DNA of 64,000 nucleotides from Njordibacter sp028825405 (GCF_047730065.1 NZ_CP159829.1:1798001-1862000); one strand, 5' to 3'. Shown: positions 1-9,620, numbered from the stretch's first letter. Program-made: numbers and translations. The notes: a model not told the origin generated them from the letters alone.

Positions 1-717
1 ACAACCCGTTAAAAACAAGAAAAAATTGAAGATCCGATAGAACTTCTGGGCCGACACTCGCTTGTGTAAGTAATAACCTAAGCTCACACCAATAGGTGCC
101 AAAGGCAAAAGCACCAATGAAGTTTGCAAGTTTTGACTGCCTAACTGTCCTAACCAGAAATAAGGTATGAGCTTCACATAGTTAGTGATTCCAAAAAACA
201 CAGCGCAGGTTGCCATAAACACTGTAGGATGTAACTTTTGGGGGACCAAATAGATGTTGACAGGTGGTCCTCCTGAGTGGATCCCAAAACTTGTGAAACC
301 ACCAATAACTGACCAAAATGCACCCTTAATATAGTTTGGTTTTTGTTGGGTTGATGACTCTGACTTTAACCAAAAATTAAGTGCAAACACTAAGGCTAGA
401 CAACCAATTAGCAGACGCACATGGGCTTCATTTAGATAGCTAAAGGTTAAGCTACCTAACAGCACACCAACGAACCCGGCAGGCAACATGATGACCAAGT
501 TAGAAACGTCCCATTGGCGCCAAAACTTGCGTATAGCAAACACGTCCATCACACACAATATAGGCAGCAAAATTCCCGCCGCTTGCATGGGACTGACCGC
601 TAAAGCCATCAAAGGCACAGCAACGACACCGATAGCGTTACCAAACCCTCCCTTGGCCACACCAAATATAAGGATCGCAGGGACAGCAAAAAAATAAAAT
701 AGTGGATCCGTGATCAT
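1..717 (-). CDS. TauE/SafE family permease, C-terminus outside window
   Basis: Reading in from the minus strand, 239 codons are open up to the window edge, so the C-terminus is missing. The protein is strongly hydrophobic with repeated membrane segments. It shows the TauE/SafE pattern: an N-terminal glycine-rich segment (AKGGFGNAIG, residues 21-30) and HSGGPP at about 147-152 in the second half-repeat. Family members export sulfite or organosulfur anions, or carry other small anions across the inner membrane; the substrate here cannot be told. The ATG is fixed by an in-frame TAA directly before it, with a GGTGGG stretch about 6 bases upstream. It lies on the same strand as the dehydrogenase operon, about 150 bases beyond the FmdB-like gene, so it may be a distal member. 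Confidence 0.85.
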   Translation of the reverse strand, partial: MITDPLFYFFAVPAILIFGVAKGGFGNAIGVVAVPLMALAVSPMQAAGILLPILCVMDVFAIRKFWRQWDVSNLVIMLPAGFVGVLLGSLTFSYLNEAHVRLLIGCLALVFALNFWLKSESSTQQKPNYIKGAFWSVIGGFTSFGIHSGGPPVNIYLVPQKLHPTVFMATCAVFFGITNYVKLIPYFWLGQLGSQNLQTSLVLLPLAPIGVSLGYYLHKRVSAQKFYRIFNFFLFLTGC

Positions 718-864
718 TTAATTACCCACCAGTTGATGACCTGCCAATAAACAACTCCACAAACACAAAATGGGTACCATTAGTCATCAACAGGCTCAAT
801 TGGTTAGCTTACTTTAACAACAAGCATAGTAGCTAAGTAACTTTATATTTCTAATGAGTCTTTA

Positions 865-1110
865 TTAGCGATGAGTGCATCCTGTGACGCAACCACATGC
901 AGTCGCTGCTGCGCTCTTTTTATTGACCACTGTAGTGCGTTTTAAACCATTGCGTCTTACGCCAATACCACCAGTAATGACTCGTTGTACCGGTAAACCC
1001 GTATCAGGGTCATGAGTGAGGGCTTGATCGTTCATTTTTTGAAACTGTTCAAAACGCCTTGATTCCTCGCCTGGACCTGTACCTATGGTTTGATAAATGT
1101 ATGTTGGCAT
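865..1110 (-). CDS. FmdB-like small protein with degenerate zinc ribbon
   Basis: This 81-residue protein begins MPTYIYQT, the usual opening of FmdB-family zinc-ribbon proteins (MPxYEYxC). The first cysteine pair of the ribbon is missing: the expected CxxC near residues 8-12 is replaced by TIGTGPG. Cysteines occur only at the C-terminus, as CGCVTGC followed by THR. FmdB proteins are small putative regulators or metal-binding accessory proteins, often next to amidase genes; their exact role is unknown. GGAG lies 5 bases before the ATG. The gene follows lpdA by about 70 bases on the same strand and is probably read through from it. Family assignment rests on the N-terminus and size; function is not inferred. 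Confidence 0.7.
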   Translation of the reverse strand: MPTYIYQTIGTGPGEESRRFEQFQKMNDQALTHDPDTGLPVQRVITGGIGVRRNGLKRTTVVNKKSAAATACGCVTGCTHR

Positions 1111-1180
1111 GTCTACTCCATAGTATGACTGTTAAATTCGTTTTGCTTTAAAGCACTCATCATGTGAGCGTATAGGGCGT

Positions 1181-2599
1181 TTATATATGTATGGCACGCG
1201 TATAAGCATCCAATACCGATTCGTGCATCGCTTCTGAAATACTTGGGTGAGCAAACACGGTGTCCATCAGTTCCTGCTCTGTCGTTTCCATATTTTTCGC
1301 CACTACAAACCCTTGTATCAATTCAGTCACGTCAGCACCAATAAGATGAGCCCCTAAGAGTTCGCCCGTATCAGCATCGAATATGGTTTTAATCAAGCCT
1401 TCAGTGTCTCCACTAGCCACCGCCATACCACTGGCAGACAGAGGGAAACGACCAACTTTAAGTGTGTGACCAGCCGCCAACGCCTTATTTTCAGTTAATC
1501 CTACACTAGCCACTTGTGGGCTGCCATAGGTGCAGCCTGGGATTAAGTCTTTACTAAGAGGATGCACGTGTTCAAGACCATGAATTTTTTCAACACAAAT
1601 TATGCCTTCATGACTGGCTTTATGAGCTAAGCAAGGGGCTCCTGCAACATCGCCGATGGCATAAACATTGGCTTCATGGGTCGCCTGCCACTGATCCACT
1701 TTTATAAAGCTATTTTCAAGTTCAATGGCGGTATTTTCTAAGCCTAAAGATTGCGTATTACCCACCACACCCACAGCAGAAATCATACATTCAACCTTTA
1801 ACTGCTGGTCGGCTTCTGCTGAATTCTGCCCACTGTTAAGATGCACCGTAAGCCCACCTTTATGGCGTTCAATTTTTAACACCTTAGTGTCAAGCTTTAT
1901 AACAATACCACGCTTAGTGAATGCCTTGGCAGCAAAGTCAGATATTTCTTCGTCCTCTACAGGCAGAACGTAATTCAAGGCTTCAACCACTGTAACCTTT
2001 ACGCCCAGTGAATTGTAGAAGCTGGCAAACTCCATGCCAATAGCACCAGCACCCATAACCAACAAAGATTTAGGTAGGTTCTTTGGGGTCATTGCATCTC
2101 GAGCACTCCAAATAGACTTACCATCTGGCTCTAAGCCAGGAATAGATCGTGGATTGGCACCCGTTGCGATAATAATGTGTTTTGCTTGGACCTTATCCGA
2201 GACTTTGTTCTTGCTGCTTGCTGTTGCCGCAATAGAAAGTTTACCATTACCCAACAAGGTCGCCGTGCCAGAGATGACTGAAATATTATTCTTTTTCAAC
2301 AAATGACTAATGCCTTTGTTTAAGTTACTCGCCACCTGACGCGACCGTTGTACTATTTTATCTAAGTCAAAACTGTAATCACTGACAGTAATACCATACT
2401 TGTCAGCTTGCTTGATTTTATCAATGAGTTCAGCACTTTTGAGTAACGCCTTTGTGGGGATACAACCCCAATTAAGGCACACACCGCCTAAATCTTCCGC
2501 TTCGACCACCGCCACTGACATGCCCAATTGTGCCGCTCGAATAGCCGCCACATAGCCTCCTGGGCCCCCTCCAACCACCACTAAATCAAAACTTTTCAT
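1181..2599 (-). CDS. lpdA: Dihydrolipoyl dehydrogenase (E3)
   Basis: This 472-residue flavoprotein reoxidises the dihydrolipoyl group of a 2-oxoacid dehydrogenase complex with NAD+. Visible are the N-terminal FAD Rossmann motif GGGPGG (10-15), the redox-active disulfide CLNWGC (C41 and C46), a central NAD-binding fold (GAGAIGMEFA) and the C-terminal His-Glu active-site pair in HPSISE (H451, E456). Length is normal for the family. It lies downstream of the E2 gene (about 55 bases) and completes a full E1-E2-E3 set on one strand, so it is most likely dedicated to this complex and not the housekeeping E3. The ribosome site before the ATG is weak. No lipoyl domain is fused at its N-terminus. Confidence 0.95.
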   Translation of the reverse strand: MKSFDLVVVGGGPGGYVAAIRAAQLGMSVAVVEAEDLGGVCLNWGCIPTKALLKSAELIDKIKQADKYGITVSDYSFDLDKIVQRSRQVASNLNKGISHLLKKNNISVISGTATLLGNGKLSIAATASSKNKVSDKVQAKHIIIATGANPRSIPGLEPDGKSIWSARDAMTPKNLPKSLLVMGAGAIGMEFASFYNSLGVKVTVVEALNYVLPVEDEEISDFAAKAFTKRGIVIKLDTKVLKIERHKGGLTVHLNSGQNSAEADQQLKVECMISAVGVVGNTQSLGLENTAIELENSFIKVDQWQATHEANVYAIGDVAGAPCLAHKASHEGIICVEKIHGLEHVHPLSKDLIPGCTYGSPQVASVGLTENKALAAGHTLKVGRFPLSASGMAVASGDTEGLIKTIFDADTGELLGAHLIGADVTELIQGFVVAKNMETTEQELMDTVFAHPSISEAMHESVLDAYTRAIHI

Positions 2600-2655
2600 A
2601 CCAAACCCAGTTCTATATTTCCATTTAAAACACGCAGCGTGCCTTACTATTTTAA

Positions 2656-3933
2656 CTACAGCATCAAATGCGCAGGTGATTCAACAAAACGCTTCAACAC
2701 ACTCAAAAATTGTGCACCTACAGCACCATCAACGACCCGATGATCTGCTGATAAAGTTAAGTTCATTAGTGTTGCAATAGCCAGTTCACCATGCTTGACG
2801 ACTGGCTTTTGCTTACCAGCACCGACGGCTAAAATACATGCTTGGGGCGGGTTGATAATGGCGCTAAACTGGTCAATACCATACATACCGAGGTTTGAAA
2901 TAGTAAAACCACCTCCTTGATATTGGTGCGTTTGCAACTGTCCTTTACGTGCAGTTGCAGCAAGCTGTCTAATTTCAGTAGAAATGCTGGCTAAACCTTT
3001 GGTATTGGCCTGACACACAATCGGGGTAATTAGCCCAGCATCTGTAGACACCGCAATGGATATATCGATGTCATCATGATGCAACATGGCACTGTCACTC
3101 CAACTGGAATTGACCTGTGGAACTTGTTCCACCGCCTTAGCAACAGCCTTCACCAAAAAATCATTAATCGTCAGTTTATAAGTGGCTTCTTTGCTCCCTG
3201 TGATGCTGTTAACGCTTACAGGTGCGTTAGTATTAAGCTCCTTAAGCATGCCTTTAAGGCTATCAATTTCACAATCTACAGATAAGTAAAAATGTGGAAT
3301 ATTCTGTTTCGATTCAACCAAGCGCTGAGCAATCACTTTACGTATTTGACTGTGTTTAACTTGGCTCGATTGAGACGTGGTTGGCAATACTAATGCTGTG
3401 TTAGACACCTTGCTACTCATCGCATGTTCAACGTCTGCACGTAAAATTCGACCCCGTGGACCGCGGCCCTTTAGGGTCTGCAAATCGACTTGATTTTGAT
3501 CTGCAATACGCCTTGCAAGAGGGCTGGTAAAGAGCCGCTGTGGCTGCTTGTCAGCAAGTTGTTGTGTGGGTGCTGTGACGGGTACAGACGTGACAGAGGC
3601 GCTAGGAGTGCTTTGAGGGTTAACCTCTACTGCAGGAGTGGCTGAAATTTGCGCTGCTAGCGGCGCATTAGGAAGGTCTGCAATGGTTTCATTACCAATG
3701 AGTAGGTAACCAATTAATGAATGCACAGGCACATCATCAGTGCCCGCAGGTATTAAAATTTGCCCCAATATACCCGCACTTTCAGCTTCAACTTCAATCA
3801 CGGCTTTGTCAGTTTCGATGGCTACCAGAATGTCTCCCTTGGCAACTTTATCACCTACAGCTTTATCCCAGCTGCTGATATTACCCGCGTCAAAGTCTGG
3901 GGTTATGGCCGGCATCTTAATTTCGATTGGCAC
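2656..3933 (-). CDS. Lipoyl acyltransferase (E2) of a 2-oxoacid dehydrogenase complex
   Basis: The E2 core enzyme transfers the acyl group made by E1 from lipoamide to CoA. Domains in order: one lipoyl domain (1-80) with the lipoylated lysine in ETDKA (K43); a Pro/Ala/Thr-rich linker; a peripheral E3/E1-binding domain (about 130-170, SPLARRIA, GRGPRGRI); and the catalytic domain with DHRVVDG near the C-terminus (H398, D402). I choose the GTG at 3933 because GAGGAG lies 7 bases before it; a TTG five codons upstream lies inside that Shine-Dalgarno. Length, about 425 residues, fits PDH, acetoin and branched-chain types; the acyl specificity cannot be read from sequence. It lies between the VOC gene and lpdA. 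Confidence 0.93.
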   Translation of the reverse strand: MPIEIKMPAITPDFDAGNISSWDKAVGDKVAKGDILVAIETDKAVIEVEAESAGILGQILIPAGTDDVPVHSLIGYLLIGNETIADLPNAPLAAQISATPAVEVNPQSTPSASVTSVPVTAPTQQLADKQPQRLFTSPLARRIADQNQVDLQTLKGRGPRGRILRADVEHAMSSKVSNTALVLPTTSQSSQVKHSQIRKVIAQRLVESKQNIPHFYLSVDCEIDSLKGMLKELNTNAPVSVNSITGSKEATYKLTINDFLVKAVAKAVEQVPQVNSSWSDSAMLHHDDIDISIAVSTDAGLITPIVCQANTKGLASISTEIRQLAATARKGQLQTHQYQGGGFTISNLGMYGIDQFSAIINPPQACILAVGAGKQKPVVKHGELAIATLMNLTLSADHRVVDGAVGAQFLSVLKRFVESPAHLML

Positions 3934-3994
3934 TGTAAATCTCCTCAATGTACATAATTACTTGCTTCCTAAAAATAGGTATAAACTGATCAAC

Positions 3995-4531
3995 CTATTG
4001 GTCTGGGTAGGCTGGGTGCCACAATTTTTGATCGTAGTCTTGCTCATACAGCTTCCCCTTTGGAAAACTCACTAATTCGAGCTGCAAGCCCCATGGGGCT
4101 TTAAAATAGACCCATGTTTGGCCACCACTAGGCCCAGCTGTGCGCACCACAGGCTCGCCCATCACCTCAATGCCATTAAATATTAGGTAAGCTAGAGCTT
4201 GGTCAAAGTCATCAACATAGAAGGCCAAATGATGTCCGCCTATATCGCTATTTTTAGGCACTTGAGTGTTTTGATCAGGAGAACTGTATTCAAACAGTTC
4301 AAGATTGGCGCCATTTTTACAACGTAAGAAACGTAACTTTTTCATCACAGCCTCAGGGTGAACGTCTAACGTTTTAGACAGCAATTCACTGGCTTCAAAT
4401 GGCCCTAATTCATAAAACGGTTCACAGCCAACAATATTGACAAAAAAGTCTACAGCTTGTTCTACATTGGGCACTGTTATCCCAATATGATCGATCCCTC
4501 TTAATCCAGGCATGCCCGCTGTGTTACCCAT
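3995..4531 (-). CDS. VOC (glyoxalase/bleomycin-resistance fold) protein
   Basis: About 178 residues forming two beta-alpha-beta-beta-beta modules of the vicinal oxygen chelate superfamily. Candidate metal ligands lie at the usual places: His in GIDHIG, Glu in LELFEY, His in GGHHLAFY and Glu in LQLELVSF. Members include glyoxalase I, methylmalonyl-CoA epimerase and extradiol dioxygenases; which applies is not clear. It lies between the E1 and E2 genes, 17 bases from E1, so it probably acts on a substrate or by-product of that pathway (for example as an epimerase, isomerase or lyase). The ATG at 4531 is preferred because GAGG is 8 bases upstream; a GTG three codons earlier is possible. Confidence 0.85.
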   Translation of the reverse strand: MGNTAGMPGLRGIDHIGITVPNVEQAVDFFVNIVGCEPFYELGPFEASELLSKTLDVHPEAVMKKLRFLRCKNGANLELFEYSSPDQNTQVPKNSDIGGHHLAFYVDDFDQALAYLIFNGIEVMGEPVVRTAGPSGGQTWVYFKAPWGLQLELVSFPKGKLYEQDYDQKLWHPAYPDQ

Positions 4532-4548
4532 ATTTAGCACCTCGTATA

Positions 4549-6729
4549 TTAGCCCTGATCTGCTAAAGCTTGCTCAAAACCGTTCAGGATTTCTTCTGCA
4601 CCAACAAACGCTGCACGTTCCAAAGGCTTAGAAACTACAGGCGATGCTTCACCGCCATGAATACGCCTGACTGGATGATCTAGGTGATCAAAGTAGCGCT
4701 TCTGTATTTCTTCAACCACCAGACCACCGTAAGAATTAGTCACACAACCTTGCTCCAATACGATCACGTGGTTGGTTTTTTCAATACTAGCGCCAATGGT
4801 TTCCCAATCAAGGCCAGCACGGTCTAAAGATCTAAGATCAATAATTTCAGCATCTATACCATGCTCTTCACACACGTCTAATGCCCTGCCCACCATATTT
4901 AAGTAGGTTAACACAGTGAATTTAGCACCTTCTCGAACCACTTTAGCGGATCCAAGAGCAATAAAATAATCATCATTATCAACTGCGGCAGGCATCACTT
5001 TGTTATAAAGTTCTACACTTTCAATCACCAAAACTGGATCTTCACACAGCAAAGCAGAGTTCATTAAACCAACATAATCAAACGGATTAGACGGTGCCAC
5101 AATGCGCCAACCAGGCCACATAGAAAACAATCCTGCAGGGTCCATAGAGTGTTGAGAGCCATATCCTGTGCCAATAGCCACCTTGGTGCGCAATACCAAA
5201 GGCATTTTGATAGTGCCCCCGAACATATGACGCGCTTTAGCTATTTGGTTAAACAATTGATCCGCTGCGACTAAACCAAAATCGGGGTACATGAGCTCCA
5301 CCACTGGACGATATTTACCAGTCACGGCAACCCCGCCAGCTAAACCCACAAAACCATGTTCTGCTATGGGTGTCGGTACACAGCGATCAGGCCAACGCTC
5401 AGGGATGCCCTTCGTCGCTCCGTTAGTGCCACCAATCAGTTTATGCACGTCCTCCCCTAACACAAACAAACGTTCATCCGTATCAAAGCGGCGCACCATA
5501 TTTTTAGCAATCGAAGTAATGAATTTAGTGGGCGCAAGCTCGCCTATAAAGTTTTCTTGTTCTACATAGTTCAGATGCTCTAATTCTTCTAGGTTACTGC
5601 GTAAACTGTCATCACAAGTACTGGGGTCTGGCCACAATTCCTCTCGGATAGCGCGGGTACCATTGTGGGTTACCGTTAACTTTTCTGCAGCATCAGCAGT
5701 TAATTCGGCTGCTGCTGTGCCTATGGCATCACATTCGTCTTGATTGAGCCAACCCAAGTTGATCATTTTAGCTTCCATAAAGCGCAGTGGATCGCGTGCG
5801 ATCCACTCCCGCTCTTCTTCTTTTTCCCGATAGCCAAAGGCACTGCCCTTCACACCACCACTGTGATGGTAGAAACGATACACATCGACTTCAAGTACGG
5901 CAGGTCCCTGTCCATTTCGTAACAATTCGTTCACTTGCTGCATGGCCATGCGTACGCTAATGGGATCCATGCCATCAACTTTAAAAGACGGAATACCAAA
6001 GCCAATACCACGGGCTGACATACGCGTTTCACGTGCTTGTTCGGCCACTGTGGTAGACACCGCATAACCGTTATTTTCAATATAAAAACATAGAGGCAGG
6101 TCGTAAAGAGCGGCTAGGTTAAAGGTTTCAAGCACATTACCTATGTGACACGAACCATCGCCAAAAGCGGTCAACACAACCTTGCCTTTGCCATCTCTTT
6201 GTTGCGACCACGCGGCACCGGCAGCAGTAGGTACACCACCACCCACAATAGCATTAGTGCCAATCACACCTGCTTCTTTCCAGCGCAGGTGCATTGAACC
6301 GCCACGACCACCACTATAGCCAGGCTGTAAACCCATAATTTCAGCCATAGTTCGGTACACAGTGTCTCTGACCGCTGGAGAGAACTCGCCTGTCGATGAC
6401 TCAAGATTTTTTTCATGTACATGATTTAGCGCTTTAGCTAGAAATACATGGTGACCTCGGTGTGAACCGTTAACCAAGTCATCTGTGCCAAGTTCTGACA
6501 TAGCACCCACAACAGCCCCATCGTGGCCAATACTTAGATGCAAAGGTCCATGGATCAAACCATTATTATTTAAACCTGATAAGGTTTCTTCGAAGGCACG
6601 GATAATATGCAAATGAGTGAGCATTTTTATACATTCAGACTTACCTATTTTTTTCCAATCGGCATTTGTTGCCGTGATTTGCAGCCATTTTACGTCTATG
6701 GGTATATTTGTTGCCTTGGCCACTGCCAT
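4549..6729 (-). CDS. 2-oxoacid dehydrogenase E1, fused alpha and beta subunits
   Basis: A single chain of about 726 residues contains both halves of a heterotetrameric TPP-dependent E1. The first half (about 30-380) is E1-alpha-like, with GGRGGSMHL and the thiamine diphosphate signature GDGSCHIGN to NNGY (about 190-222). The second half (about 400-725) is E1-beta-like, with VLGEDV, the EHGFVG segment and a transketolase C-terminal domain (HVIVLEQG). Alpha-beta fusions of this type occur among acetoin and branched-chain-like dehydrogenases. It decarboxylates a 2-oxo acid or cleaves an acyloin and passes the acyl group to the E2 encoded downstream. The start is uncertain: ATG at 6729 (AGGAG very close) or GTG at 6723 (AGGAG 8 bases away). 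Substrate unknown. Confidence 0.9.
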   Translation of the reverse strand: MAVAKATNIPIDVKWLQITATNADWKKIGKSECIKMLTHLHIIRAFEETLSGLNNNGLIHGPLHLSIGHDGAVVGAMSELGTDDLVNGSHRGHHVFLAKALNHVHEKNLESSTGEFSPAVRDTVYRTMAEIMGLQPGYSGGRGGSMHLRWKEAGVIGTNAIVGGGVPTAAGAAWSQQRDGKGKVVLTAFGDGSCHIGNVLETFNLAALYDLPLCFYIENNGYAVSTTVAEQARETRMSARGIGFGIPSFKVDGMDPISVRMAMQQVNELLRNGQGPAVLEVDVYRFYHHSGGVKGSAFGYREKEEEREWIARDPLRFMEAKMINLGWLNQDECDAIGTAAAELTADAAEKLTVTHNGTRAIREELWPDPSTCDDSLRSNLEELEHLNYVEQENFIGELAPTKFITSIAKNMVRRFDTDERLFVLGEDVHKLIGGTNGATKGIPERWPDRCVPTPIAEHGFVGLAGGVAVTGKYRPVVELMYPDFGLVAADQLFNQIAKARHMFGGTIKMPLVLRTKVAIGTGYGSQHSMDPAGLFSMWPGWRIVAPSNPFDYVGLMNSALLCEDPVLVIESVELYNKVMPAAVDNDDYFIALGSAKVVREGAKFTVLTYLNMVGRALDVCEEHGIDAEIIDLRSLDRAGLDWETIGASIEKTNHVIVLEQGCVTNSYGGLVVEEIQKRYFDHLDHPVRRIHGGEASPVVSKPLERAAFVGAEEILNGFEQALADQG

Positions 6730-6799
6730 TACTCCTGTCAATTAGTGATTACACGGTTCTTAATGTGTTAAGACTCAGCTTGCGATTCGATGGGGTTTA

Positions 6800-8275
6800 T
6801 TACCAATCGATAGCGATATATTTTTTCTCAGTAAACTCATGCAAACCATCTTGTGAACCTTCACGACCAATACCGCTTTGTTTAACACCACCAAAGGGTG
6901 CTGCTGGGTCAGATATAAAGCCCCTGTTGACTCCTAAAACTCCAGCTTCAAGCCTTTCTGCTACCGCTAAAGCGTTACCTAGATTGACACCAATTACATA
7001 AGCAGCTAAACCAAAAACTGTGTCATTTGCAGCGACAATCACTTCGTCCTGAGTCGTAAAAGTAACGATTGGTGCCACAGGTCCAAATATTTCTTCGCGT
7101 AATATATCTGCATGCTTAGGTATATCAACTAACACAGTGGGTTGATAGAAAAATCCAGGGCCTGCCAATCGTGCGCCACCTGTTAGGACTTTGGCACCGA
7201 GTTCAACAGCTTGATTAACCAGTTGTTCTACCTTATCGATGGTGCTCGCGTTAACTAAGGGGCCAACATCAACACCCTCTTGTAAACCGTCCCCCAGCAC
7301 TAGCTCACCCATAGCTTGGGACAAGCGGGTGGAGAATTCTTCTGCCCTCGAATGGTGCACATAAAAACGATTAGCACCAATACAAGATTCGCCCGCATTA
7401 CGCATTTTGGCAACCATGGCACTGTCCACAGCAACCGTCATATCAGCGTCTTCTAAAACAATAAATGGCGCATTACCACCCAGTTCCATGGAACAGTTGA
7501 CGACCCTTTCACTGGCCTTTGCCAACAACAATCGACCCACTTCTGTGGAACCAGTAAAGGAAATTTTTCTAACCCGTGAATCACTTAAGCTGACTTCAGA
7601 CACCATGGAAGAGCGCTTAGACGGAATGACGTTCACTACGCCCGCCGGCACCCCAGCTTGCTCAAGTAATTGAGCTAAATACAGCGCAGTTAATGGTGTT
7701 TCTGATGCAGGTTTGAGGATTGTAGTGCAGCCAGCAGCAAGCGCAGGTGCAATTTTTCTGGTCCCCATTGCAGCAGGAAAATTCCATGGCGTAATCAACA
7801 GACATACACCCACTGGTTGGTTTTTTACCAATATATTGTTAGCCCCTGCAGGCGCGCGCATAAACGTACCTTGGTCACGACAGGCTTCTTCAGCATACCA
7901 ACGAAAGAACTCAGCAGCATAACCCACTTCACCCAGTGCCTCAGCCAGGGTCTTACCCTCTTCCAAAGAAATAAGCCGAGCCATCGTACGTTTATGCTCA
8001 ATCATTAGGTCGAAAGCTTTACGCAATATTTCTGCCCTGGCCCTTGGTGAGGTGTTGGCCCAATCATGGGCAGCATGATGGGCAGCATCGATGGCACTTA
8101 GCACATCCTGCTCACAGGCTGAAGATACACTCGTTAAGACCTGATTATTGGCTGGATTAATCACTGGGAACTTATTTCCATCTGAGGCTGGCACCCATTG
8201 GCCGTTAATATATAGATCTGTCGGCACACTGGTTGCTAAATCTACCGTGAATCCTGCAGCAAATTGACTTGTCAT
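6800..8275 (-). CDS. NAD(P)-dependent aldehyde dehydrogenase, succinate-semialdehyde-dehydrogenase-like
   Basis: A 491-residue aldehyde dehydrogenase with the oxyanion/cofactor motif TPWNFP (162-167), general base E264 in MELGGNAP and nucleophile C298 in NAGESCIGANR. Overall it resembles the GabD/DavD group, which oxidises succinate or glutarate semialdehyde. It oxidises an aldehyde intermediate to the acid in the cytosol. It lies between the M24 gene (40 bases) and the E1 gene (70 bases) on the same strand, and GGAA lies 5 bases before the ATG. In this operon it may feed, or drain, the same route as the 2-oxoacid dehydrogenase. Class is certain; the aldehyde is not. Confidence 0.92.
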   Translation of the reverse strand: MTSQFAAGFTVDLATSVPTDLYINGQWVPASDGNKFPVINPANNQVLTSVSSACEQDVLSAIDAAHHAAHDWANTSPRARAEILRKAFDLMIEHKRTMARLISLEEGKTLAEALGEVGYAAEFFRWYAEEACRDQGTFMRAPAGANNILVKNQPVGVCLLITPWNFPAAMGTRKIAPALAAGCTTILKPASETPLTALYLAQLLEQAGVPAGVVNVIPSKRSSMVSEVSLSDSRVRKISFTGSTEVGRLLLAKASERVVNCSMELGGNAPFIVLEDADMTVAVDSAMVAKMRNAGESCIGANRFYVHHSRAEEFSTRLSQAMGELVLGDGLQEGVDVGPLVNASTIDKVEQLVNQAVELGAKVLTGGARLAGPGFFYQPTVLVDIPKHADILREEIFGPVAPIVTFTTQDEVIVAANDTVFGLAAYVIGVNLGNALAVAERLEAGVLGVNRGFISDPAAPFGGVKQSGIGREGSQDGLHEFTEKKYIAIDW

Positions 8276-8315
8276 GTTAGTTCCATTATTTCAAAGAGAG
8301 GTAAAAAGCCCTGGC

Positions 8316-9620
8316 TTAATACGGGTTAGCCACAAATAACTCTTGAGCAGGGAACAGAGTCAGTATCTTACAGCCATCCGCAGTCACTACGACCTCTTCT
8401 TCAATACGCGCCGCCCCACTGCCATCAAGCGCAGGACAATAGGTTTCAAGAGCAAAGACCATACCCTCTTGAAGTTCGAAAGGCTTATCAAACGACACCA
8501 AACGACTAATAATTGGGCGTTCATGCAAGGCCATGCCTAGTCCGTGACCAAACTGTAAACCAAAGGCTTCCATTTCATTAGCAAAGCCAAAATCCTCAGC
8601 TTTGGGCCAAATAGCTGCGATCTTGTCAGTCGTTAAGCCGGGCTTTACCAAGGCAATTGCATCATCAATCCACTCACGTGCTTGTTTGTAAGCATCAGAT
8701 TGACCTTGAGTTTTGAAGCCTACGTTCAAGGTTCGGTAGTAACAGGTACGGTAGCCCATATAGGAATGAATAATATCAAAGAACGCTTGATCTCCTGGTC
8801 TGTACATGCGGTCGGTAAAATTATGCGGGTGCGGACTGCAGCGCTCTCCAGAGACCGCATTAATAGCTTCAACATCATCTGAACCATTGTCATACAAAAA
8901 CTTGTTAACTAATCCCACCATCTCATTTTCACGCACTCCAGGCTTTAACGCCTCCGACAGATGATGATAAGCACCATCGACCATTGCTGCGGCAGTGTTG
9001 AGTAAAATAATTTCATCCATACTCTTAATCATGCGAGCGTCCAGCATGACTTGCTGAGCATCAACGACTGTAAGGCCTTCAGCTTGAAGGGCAAACATCA
9101 TAGGTGGCTCAACAATATCTACACCAAGCGGCATATCGAATACGCCTTCTTTACGGCACAAATCAGCAATCTGTTTTGCCGCGTTACGGAACAAACCGAC
9201 GTCTTCTGGAACAGAGCCCCGAAGCCCAAGCATACCCCCCATAACTCGATCTTTCTCAAGCCAAGGGTTGTGCAAGCGATGGTGGGCTGCTGCCGATCCA
9301 AAGTCCCATAGATAGGGTTCAGAGTTACCTGTAAATAGTGTGTAGCGACAAATTTTATCCCTTGACCACTCACCAATAACGGTACTTGTTAAATAACGAA
9401 TATTGTTATTATCGAAGCACAATAACGCTCCAATATTCGAATTAGCCAACGCCTGCCTTGCCCGAGCCGTCCGATAATTATGTAAACGACGAAAATCAAC
9501 ACGCTCTTCAAAATCCACATTCATACGCCCAGGAGCTGGAATCATCCCTTTCCAATCCCAGCGTGGGTCTATATCACCCGCCTGTATAATTTTAGGATCA
9601 GTAGATGTCAATATAGTCAT
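8316..9620 (-). CDS. M24-fold (Xaa-Pro peptidase/creatinase/DddP-like) enzyme with an altered metal site
   Basis: 434 residues with an N-terminal creatinase-like domain (about 40-200) and a C-terminal pita-bread domain. The five metal ligands of M24 peptidases should be D, D, H, E, E. Here D282 (FFDII), H359 (FGHGLG), E392 (ALETY) and E407 (ARIEEE) are present, but the second Asp, eleven residues after the first, is C293 (GYRTCYYRT). It may therefore bind one metal or none, as creatinase does, and probably is not a plain aminopeptidase. Fold relatives include prolidase, creatinase, ectoine hydrolase and the DMSP lyase DddP; DddP keeps the Asp. It is the first gene of the operon, with AAGG 7 bases before the ATG and a LacI-type operator upstream. 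Confidence 0.85.
   Translation of the reverse strand: MTILTSTDPKIIQAGDIDPRWDWKGMIPAPGRMNVDFEERVDFRRLHNYRTARARQALANSNIGALLCFDNNNIRYLTSTVIGEWSRDKICRYTLFTGNSEPYLWDFGSAAAHHRLHNPWLEKDRVMGGMLGLRGSVPEDVGLFRNAAKQIADLCRKEGVFDMPLGVDIVEPPMMFALQAEGLTVVDAQQVMLDARMIKSMDEIILLNTAAAMVDGAYHHLSEALKPGVRENEMVGLVNKFLYDNGSDDVEAINAVSGERCSPHPHNFTDRMYRPGDQAFFDIIHSYMGYRTCYYRTLNVGFKTQGQSDAYKQAREWIDDAIALVKPGLTTDKIAAIWPKAEDFGFANEMEAFGLQFGHGLGMALHERPIISRLVSFDKPFELQEGMVFALETYCPALDGSGAARIEEEVVVTADGCKILTLFPAQELFVANPY

Noticed and set aside
9051..9376. Opposing open frames inside the M24 gene
   Set aside because: They overlap a well-supported gene and show no family features; shadows of the real coding frame.
8316..9620. Calling the M24 protein a DMSP lyase (DddP)
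   Set aside because: It lacks the second metal Asp and the extra Asp of DddP, and the N-terminal part is unlike DddP; only the fold is shared.
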